A stretch of DNA of 64,000 bases from Cricetomys ansorgei (lineage: Eukaryota; Chordata; Mammalia; Rodentia; Nesomyidae), in contig JAMJFZ010000239.1 of NCBI GenBank assembly GCA_026225945.1, positions 26,995,501-27,059,500 of the forward strand, read 5' to 3'. The notes under the pieces are model-generated. The model was not told where the DNA came from, ran no database searches, and worked only from the letters and a program-made list of their open reading frames with translations. This document shows, in pieces, positions 10,746-31,320 of the stretch; the first letter of the stretch is position 1; each line of letters starts with the position of its first letter. The position numbers were made by a program, and so were the translations under genes.

Positions 10746-11237
10746 TATTAGCCAATATGTGTGTTTCTGTGTAGACCTTTTTATGTATTCCTATGTTCTG
10801 TCCCAGTGTAATAAAATAATACATTGTCAGTGATTTTTGGAAGTTTTATAGGTTAAAAAGTAATATATCGATAAAAATTAATTTTTGTTAATTTGTTCGT
10901 TAATTGAAGTTAATTTGATCATTTTCTTATATCCTTCATCTCTTTTTCTATGCTTTGTTATTTGTTGTTTTCTTTCTTTTTTCTTTTTTTTACAAATTTC
11001 TAATTTTTCCCTCCAAATTTAGGTCATCTTCGTATCATAGGATAGATTATCCCTTTGTCTATCATATAAATTATAAATATCATTCATGGCATTTTTTTTC
11101 CCTATGCAAAACTTTGTTTCATTTCAGTCAAATATTTTTTTTTTTTATTAATTTTGAATTTTAGGTAAGGGCTATCTAAGCCCATTGCATGATATAAAGA
11201 AATTAATGATTTTATTTTTCTCTGGGACAATTTGACT
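10746..11237. other. No recognised feature, T-rich
   Basis: AT-rich sequence with several T runs (around 10975-10992 and 11133-11146). Nothing identifiable. Confidence 0.45.
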
Positions 11238-11552
11238 TTTTAATTCTTTGCTGCTGCGACGAAACAGAGGACAGAAGCGGCTTGAGAAAGGGTTGGTTCG
11301 GCTCGCGGTGGAGAATGCATTCCTTGCCCGTTGTCGAGACAGCAGCAGCAGATTGAGGAAGGAGTGTCCGTAGTCAGAAGCAGTGAGCGATCGAAGCTGA
11401 GCCCAGGGAACCGAGCTGCCTACTTTAGGGTGGGTCTTTGTACTTCACGTTATTAACCAATCTAGAAACTCCTTTACAGACATGCCCAGAGGTTTGTGTC
11501 CTAAGTGATTTATTGATTCTATCAAGTTGACGATGAATATCAATCATTACCC
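11238..11552 (-). mobile_element. MaLR LTR, minus strand
   Basis: The plus strand shows ggcttgagaaagggttggtt, tgagcccagggaaccgag, cagacatgcccagaggtttg and tctatcaagttgacgatga, the reverse MaLR LTR block order. It is somewhat richer in CpG than neighbouring LTRs. Confidence 0.72.
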
Positions 11553-11623
11553 ATAATACTTTATTTGGAGCTGTCTCCACAGCGAATTGGAGATTTAGGA
11601 ACCATATGTTTAATACGTTGTGG

Positions 11624-11860
11624 CGGGGATGGCAAAATGGCTTAGTGGGTAAAAGATGCTTCCCATGCAAGCCTGGTGACCTGGTTCAATCTCTGGAACC
11701 TAGGTAAAGGTAGAAGGAGAGGACAGACTCTACAAAGCTGTTCCCTGATCTCCATATCTGTGGTGCTATGACATGCAAGATCCTCTCATACACATACACA
11801 TAATACACACATACACATAATAGTAGTAATAATAATATGATAAGTAATAATAAAATTTAA
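11624..11860 (+). mobile_element. B3/B2-class SINE with AAT-rich tail
   Basis: The tRNA-like head reads gggatggcaaaatggcttag and cctggtgacctggttcaatc (A and B box region). The body reaches tcctctcatacacatacaca and ends in a taatagtaataataat tail. Plus orientation. Confidence 0.7.
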
Positions 11861-11952
11861 TAAGAGATTGTGAATCTGCTTCTTTCCTAAACTATGATCA
11901 CTTATAAGAGATTAGATTTCATTCTTCCAGTTTTAGTATTTCATGACTTACT

Positions 11953-12005
11953 TCCTCCCTCCCTCCCTCCCTCCCTTCCTTCCTTCCTTCCTTTCTTCCC
12001 TCTCT
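11953..12005. repeat. (CCCT)n/(CCTT)n microsatellite
   Basis: A run of CCCT units changing to CCTT units; pyrimidine-only on the plus strand. Confidence 0.95.
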
Positions 12006-12134
12006 CCTATTCTCCTTTCACCTTTTATTCCTTTCCCTTCTTTTAGTTCATTTTGGTTATTTGAGCACATAGGCAGGCTGGCTGGAACACTTGATCCTCC
12101 CATACTAGACAAACGGCACTGTCTTGAAAGCCCT

Positions 12135-12300
12135 GCCTTGAGCTGCGCACGGTCATGCATACCTGTAATCCCAGCACTGAAAAGCTCGAGGCAAGATGCC
12201 CAGTAAGATCAAAGCTGACTCGAATTACCTAGTGAGTTTGAGGTCAGTCTGGGTACATTGCAAAAGCTTGTATTTTAAAGCAAAAACAAAAAGACAGTAT
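12135..12300 (+). mobile_element. Degenerate B1 SINE
   Basis: Contains atacctgtaatcccagcact and gagtttgaggtcagtctggg in the B1 order, ending in an A-rich tail (aaagcaaaaacaaaaag). Diverged; plus strand. Confidence 0.7.
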
Positions 12301-14609
12301 CTACATGTGCTTTGACAGTGTTACAGATTTGATCACATCGTGACAATCTTAGAGAACAACAGTGTATCCCAAATTGTGCAAAATACATGCTGATAGTTTG
12401 TTAAATCACACGAATTTCACAGAGGGTGTTTTTATTAAGCATTTATATTATATCCACTTTTTTTTTCGTGGTCTCTTTTTCTTTAAGTGTTGCTGCATAT
12501 CCTCCTAATACATAAATACAACCTGTTCAGTCTGCATAATGTTACTTGTGTGTGCATGTTTTCAGGGCTGACCATTTGGTATTGGATAACTAATTAATGT
12601 ATTCTTCCCTAGGGAAGACTATTTCTCCTGCTTCCAGCATTCCTTAGTTGCCTGGTCTTTGTGCAGGGTTGAGGTCTTGTGAGCTTTCCCCTTTCCACAC
12701 AAGCATATCTATAGGTGTCCTTCTTGTTCAGGTCATGGTTAGGCAGCCATGTTGATGTGACTTCATGGGTATAGCTTTTCTGACATTTCTAGGAGACATA
12801 ATCTGACAGTAAATTTCCTGTTCCTTTATCTTTTAGATCTCTGATTTGTTAGTGTGAAAGACTTTTTATGCTTTGCTAACACCATTTGACAGCACCTGTG
12901 TATTTCTCACTGATTTATTTACAGTGCTACCTCTATCACATGAAGTGATGCACTTTTAAGGTTCTGATATCAGAAATAGATGGCACCTTAATATTTGACA
13001 GAAACAAAGTGCCTTCATTTTTAAATAATAACTCAAACTCACTCCTAAATTTAGCTGCAGATATTTCATGCTGAGGCTTATTGAAATGCAAACACAGTAT
13101 ATTAAAAACAGAAGTACAATTTCCAAGGCAATGTCATGAATAAACCTTCCAAGATGATTTTGGCATTGATCCTACTTAGGAGCTTATAATCAAAAGAGAG
13201 AGATGTAAAAAGAGTAGTTCATTTTGATATAGTTTTCGAGATAAAGGCTGTTATTAATCTATGTTCAGGACCTGGGAAGTGTATTTATGGGTGTATATTT
13301 TTCAAAAGAATGTAAAGAGACAGAATGTAAAGGAAGAGAATTTTATTTATTATTGTCCTTGATTATTTATTATTTATTTGTCCTAATTCTTATTTTCAAA
13401 GTAGACCTAAATGGCAGTAAATCGATGGTTGAGTAGAAGAAGAACAACACTCCAACATGGAGAGAGAAATGACTCGTGCAGTAAAGAGAACAGTGCTAAT
13501 GGAGCTTTTGGTTTCTGGGGAAGGTGTTGGTATTTCATGTTTCATATTTAAAGCCAGGGCACATTTTGGCACCCTAGAAACTTCCAGTTCTTCCTGTGTT
13601 TTGCATCTGAAAGTCCAACCATTTAATGGAGGTTTCTCCTTTTTGGGGAACTGTCAGCCCCAGGGTGGATACTGCAGAGGGCTTTGGAATGGTTTTAACC
13701 AAGTGGCCAGACTCACCCTGCTTTGTGGCTGAGGCTTTAATACTAATGGATGCTCTAATACTCATTTTCCAGGGTTCAGAGACTTTTTTAATGCTGGAAA
13801 AGAGCAGCTTCAGTTTTCCACTAGCAGGTTAATTAGACTTCAATTTTTCTTCTTTCTTGCTTGGAATTTGAGCGATTGGAAGAACTTTCCCTCATCTGTC
13901 AGATGCTGTGGAAACTAACTGGAAAATAGATTCCCGGGACAAAGATGTATGAGCCTGTTTCCTCACGGCAAAAGCTTTTCAGGAAATGCCTTGAGTGAAT
14001 GTATTTCTCCTTTAGAACAGACCTCAGTCCCAGACTGGCACTGTATGTGGGAATGCTACCCTGGGGAGCAAGGGAATAGAAAGCAGTGTTAAAGAGACGC
14101 CTTAGCGAACAGCCTTTGTGAATAATAGCCTGCCGTTTCTCAATCAATGTCATTCCCCAACTCCTGCAAGGAAATTATTTGTGGGGAGTGGTTACCTGAC
14201 AATTCATCTATCATTTTGATATGCAATTGCCCCCTGGATTTGGTCAGAGGGATTTAGGGTTTTAATTAAAAACAGGTGCTTTCAGCTGTGGTTTTTGAGT
14301 GGGCTGAAATGAGCAAGTGACCTCTCAGGCCTAAGTTATATTTTCATTTATAGAATTGCTGTATTTACTTTCTTAAAATTATTTAAAATGAAGTATTTGA
14401 ACATATATCATGGGTCATTATAAAATTAAGAAAAAAGATGGGAAGAAAAATAAAATTGAATACCTAATCAGCAAGTTTTGCCTTTCCTCACTTTCCAATG
14501 GACTCCCATCTGAAGAGGACACAAAGACTTATTTTTCCTTCAGAGTATCTGTGTCAATTAATTCTTTTAGATAGTTGGCTAACAAGATTGTTGAGTACAC
14601 CCATTTATA
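12301..14609. other. Long repeat-poor stretch, no gene
   Basis: More than 2 kb without a recognised SINE, LINE or LTR, which is unusual for this window. Frames at 13457-13732 and 13899-14153 lack recognisable domains. The part around 13,850-14,330 has more balanced base composition. Confidence 0.5.
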
Positions 14610-14825
14610 TCAATAATTTTACTTACACTATGTTAGTGGCATAACATAGAACTTCATTTTGTTTAACCGTCATGTGGGTCTTATGAAATGGTCCTATAGT
14701 CTCTTCTTTGAAACTGTGAAATTTTAGATCTAAGAGGGTTAGTAGCTTGTACAAATTAACAAAGCAGTAATATTTGGACTCAGGGTGGTCTGATTCCAAA
14801 GCACATGTTCTCAGTGACTGACTAT
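14610..14825 (+). mobile_element. MIR SINE, plus strand
   Basis: The order ttgaaactgtgaaattttag, agagggttagtagcttgtac, aaattaacaaagcagtaata and ttggactcagggtggtctga follows the MIR core and 3' half. MIR is an ancient mammalian tRNA-derived SINE, consistent with the divergence seen. Confidence 0.65.
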
Positions 14826-15039
14826 TCTTTACTTATGTGGAAACCCAAAAAATAGCTGTTGATTCAGGGTAAAAAGCTTTTTACTCTTTTGCTAATTCAT
14901 AACTGGTCCTAGTCCTGCAGCCCTAGAGTGTTTTGCCCTCTTCACAATCTAATCTTCAAGGTACTAGCTTGGACCTAGAAGGCTTCAACTTCAACCTCTG
15001 TACAATCTAGACCATTTAAGTGTCTGAGATTTATTGCTT

Positions 15040-15885
15040 ACTGAGCCACTCTGACTAGCTCTTTCTGAACTCAGAGCTGTACCAAACTCAGCTGACTTTT
15101 CTGGTTCAACTTACTCGTTATTCTGGCTTAAACTCTTCTCTAAGCTGATGGTTCAAACAGACCTTCTGAGCCAGCTGACTGTTTCTGACTGAACTCTTCT
15201 GACTTTGGCAGACTCTGGCTGACTTCTGCAATTTCTCTAACTGAACTGCTCTGCTCCACTTCAGACTGACTTACTCTTCCCATTCGATGCTGACATCTGC
15301 CCAACTGCCTCTCTGTCTCTTCCTCAGACTGCTCAGACTGCCTCTGTATCTTATCCTCAGATTGCCTTAGACTGCCTCTGTAACTGACTGCTTGTTTCAG
15401 ATTGCCTTTGTGTCTCTGTGTCTTATCCTCTGTCTCTGCCTTTCTGTCCTTACTGCCTCTGTCTCCTATCCTTCTATTGCCTGCTTCTATAACTGACTAC
15501 CTTACTCTTTGAACTGAGAGCCTGCTTTTCCATCATGAGAGTTGGGCATGTTGTCACTCTGACTCATTCTGCAACTCTTCCTCTGATTTGTCACTTTGCC
15601 TGCCCTTCACTTGGACTCATCTCAGACATCACTTCCTGTCTGACACTGACTCTTTCTGAGCTCTGCTTTCTTACTTGTGGATTAAAGGTATGTGTTACCA
15701 CTGCGTCTGAATACTAGGATTAAAGATGTGTACCAACATTTCTTCTACATTCCATCTGGATAACACAGGCCTTTGAATGTGATCCCTTCATATAGGTCCT
15801 TGGATTTGATTCCTTCCTAGCTATCACACAGGCCTTTCAATGTGATCGTTTCCCAGAGCAGCCATGTTGCTGGAATAAATGATTA
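15040..15885 (+). mobile_element. CT-rich LTR-like block, unassigned
   Basis: About 0.6 kb is built of recurring ctgact, ctgcctctg and agactgcct motifs. It is followed by two copies of an attaaaggtatgtg-like block (15680-15735), a small minisatellite (15763-15852) and AATAAA at 15874-15879. The ending and poly(A) signal suggest an endogenous retrovirus LTR on the plus strand, but I cannot name the family and see no clear left boundary. The 60-aa frame inside is incidental. Confidence 0.4.
15763..15852. repeat. Short minisatellite, three diverged units
   Basis: Units acaggcctttgaatgtgatc, ataggtccttggatttgatt and acaggcctttcaatgtgatc repeat at about 29-34 bp spacing. Confidence 0.75.
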
Positions 15886-16297
15886 AACATTCCTCTATAC
15901 TGAAATGTGTGTTTGGAGTTGAAACTATATTTTAGTTAGAAAATGTATTTAAAATTTTGGTGTGGTATCTTGGAGAATAATGAGAAGTTTATGAGCAGCA
16001 ATTTGAGATCTGCACATCTGGCATAGCATGTGGACACTAAGGATGTACAGTTTTGCTATGTGTCTATGAGTGAATGTACCTAAGCCTTTGTTAAGAAAAT
16101 TAGATAAGAAAGTTTACATAATAGATACAGAAATCTAGGAATTTCTGAGCTAACAGATGGAGGTTTCATGCTATAAGTTGCTTTTCAGAAATTTATTATA
16201 GATATTCAACTATGGGATCAATGTTTCATGTCATTCTTATGTATTAAGGCCAGCCCATAAAAATCCATTATTTTGAACTGGCAAGAGCAGACACTAG

Positions 16298-16522
16298 GAG
16301 CTGGCAAGATGGCTCAGCAGTTAAGAGCACTGGCTGCTCTTCCAAAGAATCAGGATTTGATACCCAGCCTCTACATGGCAGAAAACGAAAGTTGTAACTC
16401 TGGTGCCAGGGACCCTGTTCTGGTCTCGGCAGACACTGCATGCACATGGATCACAGATACATGCAGGCAAAACACCCGTGCACATGAAAGAAAAAGAAAT
16501 AAAATCTTAATAAAATTTAAAA
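16298..16522 (+). mobile_element. B2 SINE, near full length
   Basis: Begins agctggcaagatggctcagc, continues gagcactggctgctcttcca (Pol III A-box region), and ends atgcaggcaaaacacccgtg plus an A-rich tail with AATAAA. The flanks agacacta (16289-16296) and agatacta (16530-16537) may be a slightly mutated target-site duplication. Confidence 0.9.
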
Positions 16523-16537
16523 CAAGTATAGATACTA

Positions 16538-17210
16538 CATTTGATCTGAGGTAAAAGTTCAGAAAGAAAAAAGCAATCCCGTATTTTACATTTGTTTATA
16601 GTCAAGAACATTTTGTAGAATTAATAAATGAATCAATAGCCGAAGGGAACTGAAGAATAATGCCAGCCACTACAAAGATGAAATTATCACTTAAATGATT
16701 TCTTTCGCATGTACATTCAGAATTTAGACTGTCCAACAGCCCTAGCTTCTCCTCTGTCCTGCGCTAGAGCACACCAGGTTCTTTCTCACAGGTCAGAATT
16801 CAGCCTCTGGCAGGCCTGGGATCCTGGTTAAAGTGGAGGACTGAGAAGGGGATCTTTGGGAGGAGGACTTTGGAGAGGTGCAGGCATTGGTGACTGGGAT
16901 GAGGAAAGGGCTAGTGTGAAAGGAACGGAGGGAGAAGTGGAGAGAAAGGGTTTCCATGTTGACGAAGAAAGAAACCCTGCGCTCTGGCTCAGGTGGCTGT
17001 CAGCATCTCACAGTTATGAGTAAATCAGGATGCATGTACGTGCACACATGGGCAGTGGGAAAATGATTGTTTTTTTACAAATGGAGATAATCTTACTAAG
17101 TGAATTAAGCCAGTCTCTCAAAGACAAATATCATACATTTTCCCTCGTTTGTGGCTCCTAGATTTTCTGTAGATACATAAAATTTTGCACGGATATATGC
17201 AGTTATACGC
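16538..17210. other. No recognised feature
   Basis: Includes a purine-rich stretch (about 16,810-16,980). No gene or repeat supported. Confidence 0.4.
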
Positions 17211-17536
17211 TGCTGTGGTGGCTCACCGAAGACGATACTGAGGCGTTTTCATAGGTGTAATCCCAGCCAGACCTCAGCAGAGGGAACCACTATCATGGCA
17301 GGAGCCATACTGGACAGTGGAACTCTGAGCATCTCATCTCAGGATTTTAAATTGATCTCCATGTTCCTCAGGTGTTCTATTGATATCACGTGCAGATCGT
17401 GAGCAATCAAACATCTTTCTTTTACATAAAACCAACATCCGCAGACCATATAAAACACCAGGGCCTAGGCAGCCCTTCCTCCAACAGTGCACAAAACAAT
17501 TATTTAAAACCCAACTTAAAATAACCTTCTACAACA
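17211..17536 (-). mobile_element. Solo LTR, same family as 53671-55733 ERV
   Basis: Shares the exact 20-mer gccagacctcagcagaggga with both LTRs of the element at 53671-55733. It follows the same block order (gcatctca, gtgcagatc, gagcaatcaaacatc, the ccaacagtgca region) and ends ccttctacaaca. No internal sequence is attached. TATACG occurs at both borders (17204-17209, 17539-17544), a possible target-site duplication. Confidence 0.72.
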
Positions 17537-17661
17537 TATATACGACATGGAAGTAGAAGTGAGACTGTCTAGGGGCCAGGGGGAGGAGAGGGGCAGGGAG
17601 GAAAGAAAGAGGGAATATTCTCAACGGAAGAGTATGAAAGTTAAATATTAAACATAAAGAG

Positions 17662-17862
17662 GAACAGAGACTAGAGAGGTGACTCTGTGCTTATGAGCAC
17701 TGGCTGAGCTCCCAGCACCCACGTGATGGCTTACAATTGCCCTGACTCCAGTCCCAGGGGACCTGATACCCTCTTCTGGCCTCTGTGGGCCCCAGGCATG
17801 CATTTGGTATACATATATGCATGCAGGCAAAAGACTCATGCATGTACAATAAAAATTAAATA
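17662..17862 (+). mobile_element. B2/B3-class SINE, plus strand
   Basis: Runs from agagactagagaggtgactc through gagcactggctgagctccca, cctctgtgggccccaggcat and catgcaggcaaaagactcat to an AATAAA-containing tail. Slightly degenerate head. Confidence 0.85.
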
Positions 17863-17999
17863 CAGCTTAGGTAAAAAGGAACAAAGGAAAAAGTTATTAA
17901 TTATATCAATGGACCATTAAGTGTAACTAAGAAGTAAAATAGTTTTGAAAATATTTGAATGTCTCCTTCCATAAATACAGTTTAAAAAAAATATTTGCT

Positions 18000-18197
18000 T
18001 TTACATGAATGAGGTTTTGCCTGCTTGTATATCTGTGCATCAAATGGACACTGCCCAAGGAGGCCAGAAGAGGGCATCATATCCCCTGGGGCTGGAGTTA
18101 CAGTTGTAAGCTGCCACCTGGGTGTTGGCAATCAAACCTGGGTCCTCTGGAGGAGCAGCAAGTGATCTTAATAACTAAGCCACTTCTCCAGGCCAGT
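18000..18197 (-). mobile_element. B3 SINE, minus strand
   Basis: Plus strand: aggccagaagagggcatcat, cctggggctggagttacagt, aatcaaacctgggtcctctg and taactaagccacttctccag, the reverse of a B3 element. Confidence 0.85.
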
Positions 18198-18511
18198 TTG
18201 TTGTTTTTAACATGTGAACCATCTTTGTACCCATTAACAGTTCTTAAGGCATAGGCATTTTGTCCCAGATTTTTCAGCACCTAGCATGACAAAGTCTACA
18301 ATTTATAGCAGTGAAGAACATTTCCAGACTCAGAAACGCACAGAAGTTAAGTGCTACCTTTCTAGATAGTGAAGACCTTAATGAGCAACAAGGGATCTTG
18401 TGGGATTCCCCTCAACAGTAACGGGTGACTCCTTTTTGAAAGAAAAAGATTGGCAAAAGATTAACTGTTGGTTTAAACTAGTTTTATCCGCATGTAATTT
18501 AAATAAAACAC

Positions 18512-18672
18512 TAAACGGGGTGGTGGCAGCACATGCTTTCAGTCCCAGTACTCAGGAGGCAGAGGCAGGTGGATTTCTGTGAATTTGAGGCTAGCCTGGT
18601 ATACAGAGTGAGTTCCAAGACAGCCAGAGTTACATAGAGAAACCCTGTCTTGAAAATCCAAAAACCAAACCA
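18512..18672 (+). mobile_element. B1 SINE, plus strand
   Basis: Nearly full-length B1: acggggtggtggcagcacat, aggcagaggcaggtggattt, gaggctagcctggtatacag and catagagaaaccctgtcttg. A long A/C-rich tail follows to about 18,765. Confidence 0.92.
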
Positions 18673-18767
18673 AAACAAAAAACAAACAACTCCCAAACCT
18701 CCAAAAGACAAAGCAAGGCAAAGCAAAGCAAAAACACCAGACCACAAAACAAAACCCAAATAGGAGG

Positions 18768-18957
18768 TTGTGGAGATAGTTAATGAGGACCGGGGTTTGC
18801 TGCCCCGGAACCGCATCAAGCTGGAAGCAGCTCTGCACATCTGCAATCCCAGGACACCTAGGAGGTGGAGTCAGGAAATGCTCATGGACCAGCCAGCCTG
18901 GCATATGCAGTGGTGAACAGGAGACCTTGCCTGTCCCCCAATTCAAACAAATAAAAA
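18768..18957 (+). mobile_element. B4-like composite SINE
   Basis: Head ggttgtggagatagttaatg and tttgctgccccggaa, then the B4 3' body atctgcaatcccaggacacc, gaccagccagcctggcatat and aggagaccttgcctgtc, with an A-rich end. B4 elements fuse an ID-like head to a B1-like tail. Antisense frames here are shadows. Confidence 0.65.
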
Positions 18958-19489
18958 GGTAATTTTTACTGGAGACAGTGGAGATCAGTCTCAAAATCTT
19001 ACAGCCATGGAACACGTGTGTGTTTTAATTGAAGCTCACATCCAAGCATTAATTAGAAGCAAGCTTCAGGGGCCAGGAGATTCACCTACCCTAGACGAAC
19101 AGGACCAGTCAGTCAGGCAATTGCTTTTAACATAAAATTAAGCAAAGTGTGGCTTTAAATCTGCTTTTGACTCATATGGCTCTCATAATGAGTTTTGCGT
19201 TAGAAAATGATGGCTTGGGAAGTTCGCAGCATGTTCTTCCCCACGTGGCAGTGCCGGGGGCTCGCATTTCTTGGTGAACCGTCACTATTGAGACTAAAAA
19301 TGGAATGACTTGGAAGAAATGGAAGCTACTTAATACCTCTCCCAGTCACATATATTTCCTAGAAGACTGGATTTTATTAACATCTGTATTACTGTCTAGG
19401 ATCACATTAATAATTGCAATCCAATGATAGTCAGTGTTTGTAGTTTATTTTATATTTTTTTCTTTTGACTAACAGCCATGTCATTTCTT
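18958..19489. other. No recognised feature
   Basis: Unassigned DNA between a B4-like SINE and an L1 3' UTR. Confidence 0.4.
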
Positions 19490-20060
19490 CACAGAAATTT
19501 TGATGATGTCTATGGAGTGCTCAGCCAAAAATGGGAATATGTATCACCTACTCTATGCAAAATTCAGGGTACATCACAGAGGAGAGAACAGAACGATCAT
19601 AAGAATAGAGGTTGAGGTGGACCAAAGCAAAACAGTGTCTTTTGGCAGTGACAAGACTGTCCTTGCAGCTGTGGTTGCCTGCACAGACCTGTGTAAGATG
19701 GAGTCAGTCAATATTCTTAATCGGAGGAGGGGACTCACCAGCCGCTGCCCTTAGCTGAGGAGTGATTGACAGCTGCTGGCTTCTGGGGGAGGGAGAATCT
19801 GTTTTCTCTGGAGAGGTGGCTCCTGGTAGGTGGATCATGCTCCAGTATTGGATGTCCTCACACCCATTATTATTATTATTATTATTATTATTTTTTGTAC
19901 AAAACAAATTGGACTTGGTGGGTTATTCAAAAAGTAAATACATAGTTGGAAGGGAGATGGTGTGTGTGGGTGAGTCTGAGAGAAGGTAGGAGCAGTGGGT
20001 AGTGAATGATCAAAATACATTGTGTGCGTGCATGAAATTCTCAAAGAATTAGCAAAATAG
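19490..20060 (+). mobile_element. Rodent L1 3' UTR, plus strand
   Basis: Blocks cttgcagctgtggttgcctg, cacagacctgtgtaag, gattgacagctgctggcttc, ggctcctggtaggtggatca and tgaaattctcaaagaattag follow the rodent L1 3' UTR and end. It is 5'-truncated. An ATT microsatellite has grown inside it. Confidence 0.82.
19866..19892. repeat. (ATT)9 microsatellite
   Basis: Pure trinucleotide run inside the L1 3' UTR. It accounts for the poly-Leu, poly-Ile and poly-Asn tracts of overlapping frames. Confidence 0.95.
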
Positions 20061-21384
20061 TATGCTCAATAAGGAAAGCCTAATAGTAAAAGGAATACTC
20101 TAATCTTCACCAACCACCAAGGTATAGTTTTGTTTAGACTGAATCACTATTCACAGAAAAATGAACAGAAAGTCTTTCAGGAGAGCTCAGGTCTAAGTTC
20201 CTAACTTAGAAGTGTACCTGAGGGCTAAGAGCACAATCATTCCTACCTAGCACCATCATTCTTGTGGGAATGGCTTCTATTTAAAGTTTCCCTTGTGAGT
20301 TCTGCCAAAGTAAATGAATTAGAACATGGGTCATTGAGTTTATTATAGGCTGTCTTAGTATTCTCTTTCCTTTGGAATATATTTCTTCTTTAATCAGTGA
20401 TCCTTTGACTCAGTAATTCAAATTATTTAAGTGAAAACAGCAGTGTCTTGAAAGGGTGCAATGGCCCAATAAAAGCGAAGTCAGACCTTACAGAGGGCCG
20501 GCATCAGAAGCGCAAAGTCATTTTGTTCCCCTGTGGTTTTGTTCAGTTTCTCCTTATTCCTGGGCTGGCATGGTGTCTGAGAACTCTGGATCTCTTCTTA
20601 GTCTTTGTATCTCTCTCTCTCTCCAGTTTTCTTTCTTAACAGTTTGACTTTCTTATGTATATAGTAGAAAATGTCCTTCCCAGACTCCTGATTGTCTAAT
20701 GTTTTATGCTAACAGAGACAATATAGCATTGTCCTAATAAATTCCCTGGAGAGAGAAAATCCATTTGGATTAATTTGGCTCAGGTTTCCATCAGGTTCCC
20801 GGCTCAACCACCTGAGATCAAAGACAAAGAATGATGGCTGCAAAAAGTCGTTACTTAAGGAACAACTTTGGGCCAACTTTTCTGAAATAAAAACAGCAAC
20901 CAGCACATATGCAACATTACCACGAGCTGTATGCTGTCCCATGTATCAGCTCACACAGTCAGGAGGCAGTGCAGGCCTATGTCTCAAGAGGTGTTCATAG
21001 CAGCTTGGCATTCTCGGGGGCTGAACCCATCTTTGAGCTTATTCCTTTATGTTAAATGATATCCTAATGAAATTTATTTGTGTCATATGTTTAAAGTATT
21101 TTGTATGGATTAATATATATTGGATAATCAGTGATTTTATCTTTGCTCTCTTCAATTTAAGATTTGTCTTATTATTCTTTAATCATTTTTATAATGTTAT
21201 TCTTACTCATAAAAATTCCATGGCAAGAATAAAAACATTGAGATGAGCCAGAAGAAAGCATGATTTCAAGCTGTCTGTTGTTGGCCTGAAATCATGATCA
21301 GTTCTTGCTTAAACTCTTGGGGTTTTGGTTCTCTAAACTTAAGATGTAGAAATATAGATGCTATGCACAGAATTAAAAGTAATA
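20061..21384. other. Repeat-poor stretch, no gene recognised
   Basis: About 1.3 kb without an identified repeat. The 77-aa antisense frame at 20709-20942 has no recognisable domain. The last 300 bases are AT-rich. Confidence 0.45.
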
Positions 21385-21625
21385 TTTAAAGCAATGCTTG
21401 GTAGCTCATATTTGCAATCCCAGTTTCTTGGGAGGCTGAGGTAGGAGAATTACAAGTTCAAGGCTTGCCCAAGTTACTAAATGAGTTCAAGTCCAACCCG
21501 GACAACCTACTGAGAATGTGTTTCAAAATAAAAAATGGTAAAAAGAGAGTGGGGATATATATCAGTGACAGAGGGCTTGCCTAGCATGTGTAAGGCATTA
21601 CCAGGACACTCCCCCAAATTATTAC
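21385..21625 (+). mobile_element. B1-ID composite SINE (RSINE1/B4 type)
   Basis: A B1-like half (tttgcaatcccagtttcttg, ggaggctgaggtaggagaat) is followed by an ID-like half (atatatcagtgacagaggg, cttgcctagcatgtgtaagg). The junction is an A-rich linker. Confidence 0.7.
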
Positions 21626-22386
21626 TATCTCCAAAGTAATATTTCAAAGGATCCAGCACATAATATGATATATAGTTAGTTTTCATAAAACACATATAAT
21701 GATATTTCTCATGACAGTTACATGCTTCTTGACTTATAATGTAGTTATATTCCAATAAATTCCTTGTAAATCGAAAATATAATAATTAAAAATTAATTTA
21801 TTACAACTAACCTATTGCTTATCATAACTTAGCACCATAAACCAATGTTTAAAAGTTATTTTTTCCTTTGGGAAAATATTAAATCTCTGCAAACAAGATC
21901 AGAACACACAGGTATCCACATAGCATTGCTGAAGGACAGAGACTCCTGATGGTCTTCCAAAAAACTCAAAGTAAACCCAAAGTAAAAAGAAGTCATTTCC
22001 TTTCTGCAGAGGCAAAGGTGATGAATCATAGAATTAGAACAAAATGAATCTGGTCCTTTGAAGAAACCTATTCCCTGATAGAAATATGAGTCATAAAACC
22101 AACCAGGTCATGAAGCCCTGTGCAATCCAGCGTAGTGCACAGTGAGGTGATACCTTTGTTAGGATGGTTACTGTTTGAAACAACTCCATCACTTACAAAA
22201 AGATTGGGAGCTCAGCTTCCAGGAAATGTGTCTATTATCCATAACCAGAGTTATCGGGTGAATGAACTTTATCATTTGATTCGTGCTTAAAAAGAAAATC
22301 TGTTTTCAGTAAAGAGGAGCCCTATTGTTTTGAAAGCATCTGGCAATGTAGGGTCTGGAGGCCATTTCTGTCTTTAGTGGGATTCA
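21626..22386. other. Left flank of the G tract, unassigned
   Basis: Ordinary-looking AT-rich sequence up to the abrupt start of the G run. It has no G-rich ramp or GGGA/TGGG microsatellite. The final bases are tagtgggattca. Confidence 0.5.
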
Positions 22387-31261
<8,875 letters not shown>

Positions 31262-31320
31262 GTGAATCCAGGATCCTGGATGGGGCCTGACATATGGTAG
31301 GTGTTTAACAACATTTTTCC
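31262..31320. mobile_element. Possible L2/MIR 3' end fragment
   Basis: The string cctgacatatggtaggtgtt followed by taacaac resembles the L2/MIR motif cctggcacatagtaggtgct. It is short and orientation is uncertain. Confidence 0.35.

Noticed and set aside
18539..19015. 158-aa minus-strand open frame
   Set aside because: Runs antisense through a B1 and a B4-like SINE; no domain.
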